Assembly (NCBI RefSeq): GCF_038003085.1
Contig: NZ_JBBOOM010000001.1
Coordinates: forward strand, 2,852,001-2,916,000
Direction of reading: 5' to 3'
Origin: Psychrobacillus sp. FSL K6-2836
Lineage (GTDB): Bacteria > Bacillota > Bacilli > Bacillales_A > Planococcaceae
DNA length: 64,000 bases
Part shown: positions 1-7,994 of the stretch, one piece after another
How positions within the stretch are numbered: the first letter of the stretch is position 1
Layout of the letters: every line of letters starts with the position of its first letter
The notes under the pieces: generated by a model
The model's database searches: none
What the model was told of the DNA's origin: nothing
The model's input: the letters and a program-made list of their open reading frames with translations, nothing else
Made by a program: the position numbers and the translations under genes

Positions 1-2
1 GC

Positions 3-161
3 TTTAAACGAGGCGATGAATCTAGATCAAGTCAAGGTAGCGGATTAGGGTTGTCGATTGCTGAAAGCCTTATTCATATCCAGCATGGAAAGTTTTTAAT
101 TCAAGTAGATGGTGATTTATTTAAGGCAATCATTTATTTACCGAAATTTCCAAATGAATAA
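3..161 (+). CDS. Sensor histidine kinase, C-terminal end (partial)
   Basis: Only the last 52 residues lie in the window; the gene begins upstream. The frame reads the G2 ATP-binding box of a HATPase_c domain (S-Q-G-S-G-L-G-L-S-I-A at about residues 9-19) and ends with the usual short beta segment, so the protein is a membrane sensor kinase that phosphorylates a partner response regulator, presumably encoded just upstream. The sensor part is not visible, so the signal cannot be inferred. A terminator follows directly, making this the last gene of its operon. Confidence 0.8.
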   Translation, partial: FKRGDESRSSQGSGLGLSIAESLIHIQHGKFLIQVDGDLFKAIIYLPKFPNE

Positions 162-171
162 TGTAGCGAAG

Positions 172-202
172 GAATAGGATATGTGAGTATCCTATTCTTT
201 TT
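172..202 (+). terminator. Rho-independent terminator after the kinase gene
   Basis: GAATAGGATA (172-181) and TATCCTATTC (188-197) form a perfect 10-bp stem with a 6-nt loop, followed by a T-rich run. It closes the kinase transcript. Confidence 0.8.
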
Positions 203-329
203 CTGTGTATAGAAAAAATTTCAACGTTTTTCAGGTTTAGAAAAACATGCTTATTCTAGAGAATTAGAGGATTGTGGAGCTTTTGTCTAACTGTAGACTT
301 GAATAACATTTAACGTAATAAGCCGTAAC

Positions 330-656
330 TTACTCATCCTCAACCTCTATCAAATAAATTCCTTCCTCAAATCCACCGCGTTTTTCTTTCTTTGCAATGC
401 GAATTTTCTCTAGATCTTCATAAGTTGCTTCGTGAATAGGAAGGGCAGCGTGAATCAACTCCAAAATGTCGGCTAGTTCCTCTAGGGCATCTTGGTGGTT
501 CATAGTTTTTTGGAATTCCTGTACTTCTTCATATAGCTTTTTCTTTATTTCTGTTAAGTGTTCAGAAGGATCTAGTGTGCGTGTGGTGAATTTGCTACCT
601 GAGTTTTCGATGACCTGTGGGATTAGATCGCGTACTAGTTTGTTGAAGAATGGCAT
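330..656 (-). CDS. MazG-like nucleotide pyrophosphohydrolase
   Basis: A 108-residue all-alpha NTP pyrophosphatase of the phosphoribosyl-ATP pyrophosphohydrolase-like (MazG superfamily) group. It opens with the N-K-L-V-R-D-L-I-P segment typical of the small stand-alone members. The metal-binding pattern is visible as E-E-V-Q-E (residues 43-47) followed by E-E-L-A-D-I-L-E (59-66). Such enzymes hydrolyse NTPs to NMP and PPi and are usually assigned to house-cleaning; the substrate here is unknown. The ATG has a G-rich ribosome site (GGGGGA) 6 nt upstream. It stands alone between two plus-strand units. Confidence 0.85.
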   Translation of the reverse strand: MPFFNKLVRDLIPQVIENSGSKFTTRTLDPSEHLTEIKKKLYEEVQEFQKTMNHQDALEELADILELIHAALPIHEATYEDLEKIRIAKKEKRGGFEEGIYLIEVEDE

Positions 657-806
657 TAGATGTCCCCCTTTTTTCTTTTATTATAGAGAAAATTATGATT
701 ATTTGAAAGGAGAGCACTTTATACCAGTCAGTTAATTTTCTGAAAACAAAGAAAAAACATAGCGTATTTTGTATAATGAAAAGTAATAATCTTAAGGGGT
801 GTTTTC

Positions 807-1970
807 ATGCAGATACAACGTGGACAGAAGGTTAAATTAGAAAATATAACCCAACTCGAATGTTTTGTTCGATGGTCGACACCAAAAAAACAAATGGAAT
901 TAGATATTTCTTCCTTTTTATTGCAAGCTAGCAATCGCTGTGTAAAAGATGAACATTTTATCTTTTATGGCCAACCGAATAGTCCAGATAAATCAGTTAG
1001 CTATGCAAAACAAACATCATTAGATGGTTCGATTACTATCCAATTGAATGCAGTGCCAGAAACAATTGAAAAAATAGCTATTGCCTTGACTATTCATGAA
1101 GGGGACGCACAAAATTTGCGCTTTCAAGAAGTAGATAACTTAGAGCTTATTATAAGAGATGCTATAACAGGAAATATTTTATACTCTTATTCGTTTGGTG
1201 ATGACTTACAACAGGAGACAGCGATAGTTGTTGGTGAGCTGTATAGGCATCAAGGACAGTGGAAATTTAATGTGATAGGTAGTGGATTTAATGGAGGGTT
1301 GGAGGCACTATGCTTAAATTATGGTTTAGAGATTGAAGAAAGCGCAAGTGGTATACAGGATGATATTCCTCTTCCCCCTCCTGTTGAAGAACCTATTAAA
1401 CAAAAGCCAAACCTCGAGAAGATGAATATTAATCTGAAGAAAAAGGAATCAATATCTATCGCTAAGTCCAATAAAATTGTAGCGACTTTGGAGTGGGCGA
1501 ACCCTAAAAAAGATTTGGATTTATATTGCTTTTATGTATTGAAAAATGGCGATACCGGAAAGGTTTACTATCGTTCAATGGGGAATGCAAATCGTGAGCC
1601 TTTTATTACTCTCGATGGTGATAGTCGAGTGGCAGGGAAAGAAACCATTGTGATTCATGATCCTACCCAATTGAAATATGTATTGTTTGCATCTTATAGT
1701 GCAGTTAGCAATGGCTTTGGCAGTTTTAAAAGTATGAAGGCGCAAGCAGTCGTTGATAACCAACTGGGGCAACGGATAACTAGCCCATTATATGAGAAAA
1801 ACCATTTTGCCTACTGGGTAGCTATTGCGCATATTGATTTTACAGATGCGGAGAATATTAATGTCAGTCATGTTGAAAGGTACTCAAAATCTGGTTCTGA
1901 ACGTTCTCCTGAGCTATATGTTGATGGTTTATTTGAGATGGATCGTGGAGTAATAGAATTTAAAAAGTAA
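807..1970 (+). CDS. Tandem TerD-domain protein (TerA-like)
   Basis: A 387-residue protein with two TerD-type beta-sandwich domains. The first runs over about residues 1-180 and has T-I-H-E-G near 94-98 and an S-F-G-D-D segment. The second runs over about 210-385 and has the L-E-W-A-N-P-K-K-D-L-D-L-Y acidic calcium-binding-like motif. A linker at about 185-205 is rich in P and E. TerA has the same length and two-domain layout. TerD-family proteins belong to the tellurite/stress (ter) systems and bind Ca2+, but here no terB, terC or other terD lies nearby, so the partner genes are elsewhere or absent. AAGGGGTG precedes the ATG. Function beyond the domain is unknown. Confidence 0.8.
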   Translation: MQIQRGQKVKLENITQLECFVRWSTPKKQMELDISSFLLQASNRCVKDEHFIFYGQPNSPDKSVSYAKQTSLDGSITIQLNAVPETIEKIAIALTIHEGDAQNLRFQEVDNLELIIRDAITGNILYSYSFGDDLQQETAIVVGELYRHQGQWKFNVIGSGFNGGLEALCLNYGLEIEESASGIQDDIPLPPPVEEPIKQKPNLEKMNINLKKKESISIAKSNKIVATLEWANPKKDLDLYCFYVLKNGDTGKVYYRSMGNANREPFITLDGDSRVAGKETIVIHDPTQLKYVLFASYSAVSNGFGSFKSMKAQAVVDNQLGQRITSPLYEKNHFAYWVAIAHIDFTDAENINVSHVERYSKSGSERSPELYVDGLFEMDRGVIEFKK

Positions 1971-2061
1971 AAAGTGGAATATTGACCTTCTATTTCTTTG
2001 TCTCCATTAGCGAAGTTAGTATGATGAGGGAAAGAATAAATGTAAGCTGTGGGAGGATATA

Positions 2062-2735
2062 ATGCCGAGAGTGTTCATGTTTATTGGAATAACTTTTATC
2101 CTTCAAGGTTGTATGGGATGAATGTAGGAGAGGATGAGACGATGCAGGAGCAATTATTCGAGGCCGTGGAAGGCAAAGAGTTTGATACAGTTAGAGAGTT
2201 ACTGGCTAACGGAGTAGATATTGACGCGCAGGATGGTCAGGGTAGGACGGCGTTAATGATTGCTACTTACGCTTATGACGTAGACATGGTAAAGATATTA
2301 ATCGACGAAGGTGCAAATGTGGATATTCAGGATGATATGCTTAATAATCCATTTTTATATGCGGGAGCAGAAGGGTATATGGACATCTTAAAGCTAATGA
2401 TTGCAGCTGGGGCTGACCCAACTATTACGAATCGATATGGTGGAGTTGCACTTATCCCCGCTTCTGAGCACGGGTATGTAGAGATAGTGGAAGAGCTTTT
2501 AACGAAAACAAAAACTGACGTTAATCATGTGAATAATCTAGGGTGGACTGCTTTGCTAGAGGCAATAATTTTAAATGATGGATCTGAAAAACAGCAGCAA
2601 ACGATTCGTTTATTAATCGAGCACGGAGCAGACGTAAATCTTGCGGATAAGGATGGAGTAACTCCGCTAGCGCATGATAGTGAAAAACAGTTTAAAGAGA
2701 TTGAAGAGATTTTGTTGGAGTCTGGGGCTAAATAA
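2062..2735 (+). pseudogene. Ankyrin-repeat lipoprotein, apparently frameshifted
   Basis: The best start is ATG 2062, 4-5 nt after GGGAGGA (2051-2057). From there the frame encodes a lipoprotein signal, hydrophobic and ending in the lipobox L-Q-G-C, but stops at TGA 2119-2121. The ankyrin protein continues in another frame from about 2118 (M-N-V-G-E-D-E-T) to 2735, with at least four ankyrin repeats (motifs such as G-R-T-A-L-M, L-L-I-E-H-G-A-D-V-N). One extra base in the GGG run at 2115-2117 would join them as C-M-G-M-N-V. A GTG at 2049 keeps the ankyrin frame open but overlaps the ribosome site and gives a poor N-terminus. Either a real frameshift, a sequencing error, or reinitiation at the ATGA overlap. 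Confidence 0.6.
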
Positions 2736-2866
2736 TACGTAAGGAAGTAACTGTTAAGGAGCAGTCGTTTTTATTATGCAGAGTTGAAGACAAAATTCGG
2801 TACTCCTTAATATGTCATGATAATATTGCGGCGTCATAGTTGATTGAGAAAAAGAGGCTAAAACTT

Positions 2867-3598
2867 ATGGAGTGTAGAGTAATTGGTATGTGGGGTGGAT
2901 TTCCTAAAAAAAATGGTCCTTGTTCGGGGTATTTAATTCAACATGAAGGATTTTCATTATTAATTGATTGCGGTAGCGGTGTCTTAACGGAATTACAAAA
3001 TTATATAGATTTAAATGATATAAATCATGCCATTTTAACTCATTATCATTATGATCATTTCAGTGATATTGGAGCGTATTTATTCTCAAGACTGGTGAAT
3101 ACACAGTTAGGTAGAGCAGTGGAAGAATTATGTGTATATGGTCCAGAAGACGAGGGGATGCAAGAGCAGGTGGAGGCTGTTGCTTATTCCCGATTTACTT
3201 CATTTAACGAAAAGAGCCAGTTAGAAATCGGACCGTTCACCTGTAAATTTATGAGAAATATTCATCCAGTAGAAACGTATAGCATAAAAATTGTATGTGA
3301 GGGTAAAAGTATTGTTTTTACGTCAGATACTAGCTTTAATCAGGATTTAGTTTCACTTGCAGCCAATTGCGATCTGCTTATTACTGAATGTAGCTTGTAT
3401 GAAGGAATGGACGGAGCATGCTCGGGACATATGACGTCCGAGCATGCAGGAATACTAGCATATCAATCCAAAGCAAAAAGGGTGTTATTAACACATCTTC
3501 CACACTACGGTGATTTAAACGATTTAGTAGTTAGTGCGAAAAAACAGGGTAATCCAAACATTGAATTAGCAGAATCAGGGATGTTAATAGAATTATAA
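2867..3598 (+). CDS. MBL-fold metallohydrolase, YhfI-like
   Basis: About 243 residues, the length of Bacillus YhfI. The metallo-beta-lactamase signature H-Y-H-Y-D-H follows I-L-T at about residues 57-65. Later ligands appear as I-H-P-V-E, S-D-T-S, and a C-terminal L-L-T-H-L-P-H. The N-terminus G-M-W-G-G-F-P-K-K-N-G-P-C-S-G-Y-L is typical of the RNase Z/arylsulfatase-like subfamily, probably a zinc hydrolase of unknown substrate. I start at ATG 2867 with AGAGG 10 nt upstream instead of the TTG at 2840. A strong terminator follows. Confidence 0.8.
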   Translation: MECRVIGMWGGFPKKNGPCSGYLIQHEGFSLLIDCGSGVLTELQNYIDLNDINHAILTHYHYDHFSDIGAYLFSRLVNTQLGRAVEELCVYGPEDEGMQEQVEAVAYSRFTSFNEKSQLEIGPFTCKFMRNIHPVETYSIKIVCEGKSIVFTSDTSFNQDLVSLAANCDLLITECSLYEGMDGACSGHMTSEHAGILAYQSKAKRVLLTHLPHYGDLNDLVVSAKKQGNPNIELAESGMLIEL

Positions 3599-3647
3599 AG
3601 TTGGTAGGATGAATGCTCATGGAGGCATTTATTCTACCAACTTTTTT
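3599..3647 (+). terminator. Terminator after the MBL hydrolase gene
   Basis: AGTTGGTAG (3599-3607) pairs with CTACCAACT ending at 3642, with an inner GAATGC/GCATTT helix, then a T6 run. It lies between convergent genes. Confidence 0.8.
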
Positions 3648-3648
3648 A

Positions 3649-4140
3649 CTAAATTGGGTTGGTTTTTTTATTTTGTTTCCTAACCATTTTAAGACACAAG
3701 ATGTATATGGTTATTAATGGGTATAGGATTATCGTAAATGTCAAGGATACGAAGCTTAATGTGGAAACAATAGATATTGCGAACAAGAGTTTATCTTTCT
3801 TGGTCTTCCACTGAGTCAGTCCTTTAATACCTAGTATCGTCAAGGAAAGTAAGATACCTAAAAACGTCGGGAAAATTACGATGAATATGAAGCCAACGTA
3901 ATGTGTAAATCCTGATGGAAATAGAAGCGTGAATAGAACACTAGTATTCTCTATTTCTCGTTCTGGAAACAGCTTATATAAAAGTGGTATAGCTATTAAT
4001 AAGAAATTATATAAAAAGAATACGGGCAAGGATTGAAATAGCATCATGTTCTCGCTAGTCTTTGCTCTTAAACCGTAAATGGTTATTACTATAATTATTG
4101 TCAACGAGATGAGGAGCGTGACTATTAGGAAAACATTCAT
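3649..4140 (-). CDS. Hypothetical multi-spanning membrane protein
   Basis: About 163 residues with four or five predicted membrane helices (near residues 3-22, 37-55, 75-105, 120-150) and a basic C-terminal tail rich in K and N. I do not recognise a family. The ATG at 4140 begins directly with a hydrophobic helix and has GGTGA about 4 nt upstream; an upstream in-frame start at 4215 would add a polar stretch with no ribosome site. Convergent with the MBL gene. Confidence 0.5.
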   Translation of the reverse strand: MNVFLIVTLLISLTIIIVITIYGLRAKTSENMMLFQSLPVFFLYNFLLIAIPLLYKLFPEREIENTSVLFTLLFPSGFTHYVGFIFIVIFPTFLGILLSLTILGIKGLTQWKTKKDKLLFAISIVSTLSFVSLTFTIILYPLITIYILCLKMVRKQNKKTNPI

Positions 4141-4267
4141 AGCTTCACCGACTTTCGTATTAATTATTGTGTCGCAGTTTCTATTTAGTCTAGCAGATGT
4201 TATTATCAGTTTCATTATCTAGTGTTGGATAAGACAATTGATGGACAGTCAATAACATACGTATATG

Positions 4268-4296
4268 TTGAATACAAAAAAGTTTCTGTATATAAT
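4268..4296 (+). promoter_or_regulatory. Promoter of antitoxin RNA, copy 1
   Basis: TTGAAT (4268-4273), 17-bp spacer, TATAAT (4291-4296). The same hexamers with the same spacing stand at 46880-46908 in the second copy, although the spacer sequence differs, which supports a real sigma-A promoter. Confidence 0.75.
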
Positions 4297-4302
4297 GAAC
4301 TT

Positions 4303-4432
4303 AGAATCATAAAATAAGAAAGACTGGATACGCTAATATCCAGTCCTACAACTGCTAACCGCAGAAAGAGCGGTTGGTCCTGGGTCAGAAAATAACCGTC
4401 AAACCTTTGCTGAGGGACGGTTATTTCTTTTT
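4303..4432 (+). ncRNA. Predicted antisense antitoxin RNA, copy 1
   Basis: Downstream of the 4268-4296 promoter no start codon with a ribosome site is seen. Instead there are three hairpins: GACTGGATA/TATCCAGTC (about 4324-4347), AACCGC/GCGGTT (about 4357-4375), and AATAACCGTC/GACGGTTATT (4391-4425) followed by TCTTTTT. The last acts as terminator and overlaps the 3' end of the toxin gene on the other strand, so the RNA would be antisense to the toxin mRNA 3' region, as with TxpA/RatA and BsrG/SR4. The whole arrangement is repeated at 46.9 kb. The exact 5' end is inferred from the -10 box. Confidence 0.65.
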
Positions 4433-4534
4433 AGCAAAGAAAATAATCAATGTCACAACGATTGAAAAAGCTGCTAAAATTACAGCACTTAGCTGTATTA
4501 ACAAGCTGATTGCTTCGTATGTGGTCACTGGCAT
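4421..4534 (-). CDS. Putative holin-like type I toxin, copy 1
   Basis: A 37-residue peptide: short polar start (M-P-V-T-T-Y-E-A), one long hydrophobic helix (about residues 9-33) and a basic end F-F-A-K-K-K. This is the pattern of the Hol_Tox/TxpA-like membrane toxins of Bacillales type I toxin-antitoxin loci, which depolarise or damage the membrane. AAAGGAGGTG precedes the ATG. The second copy at 47031-47138 shares S-L-L-I-Q-L-S-A-V and F-S-I-V-V-T. The 5' UTR of the mRNA carries GCGGTTGGTC, and its complement GACCAACCGC would lie in the 3' UTR if transcription reaches about 4370, which suggests 5'-3' base pairing that masks translation. Confidence 0.75.
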   Translation of the reverse strand: MPVTTYEAISLLIQLSAVILAAFSIVVTLIIFFAKKK

Positions 4535-4589
4535 CACCTCCTTTGAAAGGAAGTGACCAACCGCCCACTCTGCTATGCAATTGTGCCTT

Positions 4590-4618
4590 TATTATACCAT
4601 TGAAACAGAATGAACATT
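4590..4618 (-). promoter_or_regulatory. Toxin promoter with LexA-like palindrome, copy 1
   Basis: On the minus strand the extended -10 TGGTATAAT occupies 4598-4590. There is no consensus -35; its place is taken by the perfect palindrome AGAATGAACATTCT (4606-4619; core 4607-4618). The Bacillus LexA core is GAAC-N4-GTTC, and this copy has GAAT-N4-ATTC, so it is a weaker match. The same layout with a perfect core is present in copy 2. Confidence 0.55.
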
Positions 4619-4801
4619 CTATTTTAAAGAAGATAAGTTTTAAGTAATCCAGGAAAGAAACGGTTTGGTCCTGTTTCTTTCCTGGATTTTCTTTGTTTAA
4701 AATCTCATGCATTAGTGTCTTGAACAATCACCCCAGATTAAGTACATTTTCATAATTTCTCGCTTTTAAGACAAGCTATATGAAAAGAGAAAGGTGATCG
4801 A

Positions 4802-4843
4802 ATGGATTATAATTATGGATTAGGTATTATGCAATATGAATAA
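4802..4843 (+). CDS. Possible leader peptide upstream of splB
   Basis: ATG 4802 opens a 13-codon frame preceded by GAAAGGTG at a good distance. It ends at TAA 4841-4843, overlapping the splB start (ATG 4836) by 8 nt. The overlap would allow translational coupling. B. subtilis splB is preceded by splA, but this peptide is far too short to be SplA. It could equally mark an alternative ribosome site arrangement for splB. Confidence 0.3.
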   Translation: MDYNYGLGIMQYE

Positions 4844-5864
4844 ACCCTTCGTACCGCAACTTGTTTATTTTGAACCGAATGCACTTGATTATCCGCTTGG
4901 AAAAGAACTGAAGGAAAAGTTCGAGAAAATGGGAATTGAAACGCGCTTTACAACCTCACATAATCAAATTCGGGATTTGCCGGGTGAAACGGACGCTCAA
5001 AAATACCGTATCGCAAAATCCACCTTAGTTGTTGGTATTCGAAAAACATTAAAATTCGATACCTCCAAACCTTCAGCCGAATATGCAATCCCCCTTGCGA
5101 CAGGATGTATGGGGCATTGTCATTATTGTTATTTGCAAACGACGATGGGCAGCAAACCGTATATTCGAACTTACGTAAACGTGGAGGAGATTTTTGAAGC
5201 GGCTGATCGCTACATCGAAGAACGTGCACCTGAGATTACCCGGTTCGAAGCTGCGTGTACATCCGATATTGTGGGAATTGACCATTTGACGCATTCCTTA
5301 AAAAGAGCAATTGAACATATTGGTCAAACAGAACTAGGTAGGCTACGTTTTGTGACGAAGTTTCATTTTGTTGACCATTTACTGGATGCCAAGCATAATG
5401 GCAATACTCGATTCCGGTTTAGCATAAACGCTGACTATGTCATAAAAAATTTCGAGCCCGGCACTTCTCCTCTAGATAAAAGAATCGAGGCTGCAGGGAA
5501 AGTGGCAAGAGCTGGCTACCCACTAGGCTTTATCGTTGCTCCCATTTATCTTCATGATGGCTGGGAGGAAGGCTACCGCCACATGTTTGAAAGACTGGAC
5601 GAGGAATTACCACAAGATGCAAGAGATGATATTACATTTGAATTCATTCAACATCGTTTTACGAAGCCCGCGAAAAAAGTGATTGAAAAGAACTATCCGA
5701 AGTCAAAATTAGAGTTAAATGAAGAAGAGAGACGCTACAAATGGGGCAAGTATGGCATTGGTAAGTATATTTATCAAAAGGATGAAGAGGATGAAATAAA
5801 ATCTCATCTATACGGCTATATGGAAAAGTACTTTCCGAATGCGAAGTTAGAGTACTTTACTTGA
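4836..5864 (+). CDS. splB: Spore photoproduct lyase
   Basis: A 342-residue radical-SAM enzyme, the same length as B. subtilis SplB, that reverts the thymine dimer 'spore photoproduct' in germinating spores. The Fe-S cluster cysteines form C-M-G-H-C-H-Y-C at residues 91-98 (CX3CX2C). The conserved catalytic cysteine is at 141 in E-A-A-C-T-S-D-I. A coherent (beta/alpha) barrel and the family C-terminus are complete. The upstream leader overlaps its start by 8 nt. Its presence indicates an endospore former. Expression is normally forespore-specific (sigma-G), but I could not find a convincing sigma-G promoter. Confidence 0.95.
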   Translation: MNKPFVPQLVYFEPNALDYPLGKELKEKFEKMGIETRFTTSHNQIRDLPGETDAQKYRIAKSTLVVGIRKTLKFDTSKPSAEYAIPLATGCMGHCHYCYLQTTMGSKPYIRTYVNVEEIFEAADRYIEERAPEITRFEAACTSDIVGIDHLTHSLKRAIEHIGQTELGRLRFVTKFHFVDHLLDAKHNGNTRFRFSINADYVIKNFEPGTSPLDKRIEAAGKVARAGYPLGFIVAPIYLHDGWEEGYRHMFERLDEELPQDARDDITFEFIQHRFTKPAKKVIEKNYPKSKLELNEEERRYKWGKYGIGKYIYQKDEEDEIKSHLYGYMEKYFPNAKLEYFT

Positions 5865-5869
5865 GCAAT

Positions 5870-5919
5870 AAAAAAAAGCGTAAGGTCCCGGGGGAACTGT
5901 GGGCTTTTACGCTTTTTTT
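5870..5919 (+). terminator. Terminator after splB
   Basis: AAAAAGCGTAA (about 5873-5883) pairs with TTACGCTTTTT (about 5908-5918), flanked by A and T runs on both sides, so it can serve splB and the convergent LysR gene. Confidence 0.85.
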
Positions 5920-6009
5920 CATGGACAGAATCGTGGATTGCTGTCCTTGGGTAGGAAACTTTTGTGTTAGTTTGCTGCACAGAGGCAAACTAAGAGAAGG
6001 GTATCCAGT

Positions 6010-6891
6010 TCAGCTAAAAAACAGCTTTGTCTTATTTATAAATGTATGGATGGCAGGTGATACATACCGGTTTTTTAAGTAGGTTAAATAGACAGTTCTA
6101 TTCAGTGAAGGTGAATCGATAGATTTTTTTACAATTGCTTTATCTGGAAGAGCTTGTAGATAGTTTTCTGGAATTAGTGTGATTCCGATGCCTTCTCGCA
6201 CTAAGCTTAATGCTGTTTCAAAACGCTCAATCTCATACTTTATAGTTGGAATTATATCTTCCACTTCAAAAGCATTCAACACATCTTCTCTTGTCTGAAA
6301 CCCCTCACTGCTAATAATGAACGGCTCTCCAACTAGGTCTTTTAATGTTACTGATGAATAATTCGTCAACGGATTACTTTCATGAAGCACTAATACAAGT
6401 TTTTCATTATACAAAGGAATGGTTTCGATATCGTTCTCTTCTATAAATTGATTGGTTATGATGGCATGTGTCTTGTAATTTCGTAACGAATTTTTTACAT
6501 CATCTCCACTTAGAACTTCGGTTAATTTTATGCGCATATTGGGAAAATCATCATTGTATTGAAGAATTACCTTTGGAATCCAATGCTTTACTGATTCAAT
6601 CATTCCAAGCTGTATCTCCCCACTTCCTATATGCTTTACTTCATCCATTTCTTTTTTTACCTTATCCATCTCTAATAAAAGCTGAACTGCTTTACTATAT
6701 AAAATAGCGCCTGTCTCAGTTAATTCAATATTTCTCGTATTACGATCAAGAATTTGAAAGCCTAAATCACTTTCTAAAATTTTTATGGCATTACTAAGTG
6801 ATGGTTGAGATATATGTAGTTTTTGTGCGGCTTTAGAAAAGCTCTTTTGGTCGACAATTGTCACAAAATACGTAAGCTGCTTTAAATCCAT
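6010..6891 (-). CDS. LysR-family transcriptional regulator
   Basis: About 293 residues. The N-terminal winged helix-turn-helix is typical (D-L-K-Q-L-T-Y-F-V ... S-F-S-K-A-A-Q-K-L-H-I-S-Q-P-S-L-S), followed by the linker helix and a two-lobe effector domain (about 90-290) ending in the G-I-G-I-T-L-I-P-E motif. It is divergent from hutG-gltS with a 119-bp intergenic region holding a palindrome, so it probably controls that pair and itself, perhaps in response to glutamate or a histidine breakdown product (inference). ATG 6891 has AGGAG 8 nt upstream; GTG 6900 overlaps that site. Confidence 0.85.
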   Translation of the reverse strand: MDLKQLTYFVTIVDQKSFSKAAQKLHISQPSLSNAIKILESDLGFQILDRNTRNIELTETGAILYSKAVQLLLEMDKVKKEMDEVKHIGSGEIQLGMIESVKHWIPKVILQYNDDFPNMRIKLTEVLSGDDVKNSLRNYKTHAIITNQFIEENDIETIPLYNEKLVLVLHESNPLTNYSSVTLKDLVGEPFIISSEGFQTREDVLNAFEVEDIIPTIKYEIERFETALSLVREGIGITLIPENYLQALPDKAIVKKSIDSPSLNRTVYLTYLKNRYVSPAIHTFINKTKLFFS

Positions 6892-6910
6892 ATATGTCAC
6901 TCCTATTATT

Positions 6911-6927
6911 TATAGTTAAAAACTATA
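6911..6927. promoter_or_regulatory. Palindrome between LysR gene and hutG
   Basis: TATAGTT (6911-6917), 3-nt centre, AACTATA (6921-6927): a perfect 7-bp-arm dyad containing a T-N11-A pattern, the usual half-site layout of LysR targets. It is next to the start of the regulator and upstream of hutG. A candidate operator by position only. Confidence 0.5.
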
Positions 6928-7010
6928 TATTTATAGTAATTATATATTAGAATTTATAAATGTGTTGTTTTATAATTGATAAAAATCTAAATTCATAAAT
7001 TTCAGAAAGG

Positions 7011-7994
7011 ATGAATGGCTTGCTAAAAAAAGTAAATGAGGGTATTTGGTCAGGTCGGACCGATCATCTTGAAAATAGAACAAGCTTCCGGTATCACCAA
7101 ATTGTTGAGTTGGAAAAAATGGAAACGCTTAAATTATTAGAAAAAACTTGTGTAATTATCGGTTTTGAAAGTGAAGAGGGAGTCCGTAGAAATAAAGGTC
7201 AACTTGGAGCAGCAAAAGCACCTAACGCTTTACGTACAGAATTGGCAAAGCTACCATGGAAACTATCTAATGGAAAGCACCTTGCAGATATAGGGACAAT
7301 TGAGTGTATTGGCAGTGACCTAGAAAAAGCCCAACAACAGCTTGGGGAAGTAGTAAGCAAAGTCTTACATAAAGAGATGACCCCGATTATTCTTGGCGGC
7401 GGGCATGAAACCGCTTACGGACATTATCTTGGTGTTCGAGATTATATTGGAGATAAAGCGAAGTTAGGGATTATCAATATTGACGCACACTTTGATTTGC
7501 GCCCATACGATGAACAGACTTCCTCAGGGACGATGTTCAGACAAATATTGGAACAAGATGAAAACAGTAGTTATTTCGTTCTTGGTATCCAACGATACGG
7601 TAATACGCAAGAGCTATTCGACAAGGCGGATGAACTAGAAGTTACCTATATTTATGAAGAGGATATGCATCATGGACAGTTGGACCAAGTGAATGCATCT
7701 ATAGAGAAGTTTATCCAAAAACATGATCGGATCATGCTTACGCTATGTACGGATGTATTAAATGCTGCATTTGCACCAGGTGTAAGTGCTCCATCACCGT
7801 TTGGTTTGGAACCCACCATTGTTCGTGCAATTATCAAGACCGTAACTTCCCATGAAAAAGTGTTGTCTTTTGATATTTCGGAAGTAAATCCAATCTTGGA
7901 TGAAAATAATCGAACCGTAAAACTTGGAGCTTATTTGACAAATGAAGCAATTACATCATTTTTAGGAGGAAGAAAGAATGACACTAGCACTTGA
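7011..7994 (+). CDS. hutG: Formimidoylglutamase (ureohydrolase family)
   Basis: A 327-residue arginase-fold enzyme. Manganese ligands are visible in G-G-G-H-E (about 129-133), N-I-D-A-H-F-D (about 156-162) and the C-T-D-V-L-N-A-A-F-A-P-G-V-S-A-P segment (about 247-262), which is closest to HutG. HutG cleaves N-formimino-L-glutamate to glutamate and formamide, the last step of histidine breakdown. No other hut gene is here. It overlaps gltS by 17 nt, so both are co-translated. Agmatinase or arginase remains possible, but the motif and the glutamate transporter partner favour HutG. Confidence 0.8.
   Translation: MNGLLKKVNEGIWSGRTDHLENRTSFRYHQIVELEKMETLKLLEKTCVIIGFESEEGVRRNKGQLGAAKAPNALRTELAKLPWKLSNGKHLADIGTIECIGSDLEKAQQQLGEVVSKVLHKEMTPIILGGGHETAYGHYLGVRDYIGDKAKLGIINIDAHFDLRPYDEQTSSGTMFRQILEQDENSSYFVLGIQRYGNTQELFDKADELEVTYIYEEDMHHGQLDQVNASIEKFIQKHDRIMLTLCTDVLNAAFAPGVSAPSPFGLEPTIVRAIIKTVTSHEKVLSFDISEVNPILDENNRTVKLGAYLTNEAITSFLGGRKNDTST

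Noticed and set aside
807-1970. Tellurite-resistance or phage-defence ter operon
   Set aside because: Only one TerD-domain gene is present, with no terB, terC or associated genes.
2049-2117. GTG 2049 as the ankyrin gene start
   Set aside because: It overlaps the ribosome site of ATG 2062 and encodes an unnatural N-terminus.
4421-4534. Phage holin indicating a prophage
   Set aside because: The peptide is holin-like only in being small and hydrophobic; no endolysin, structural or integrase genes are near, and an antisense RNA is present.
5861-6082. Plus-strand gene after splB
   Set aside because: The frame runs through the terminator hairpin and antisense to the LysR gene; no ribosome site.
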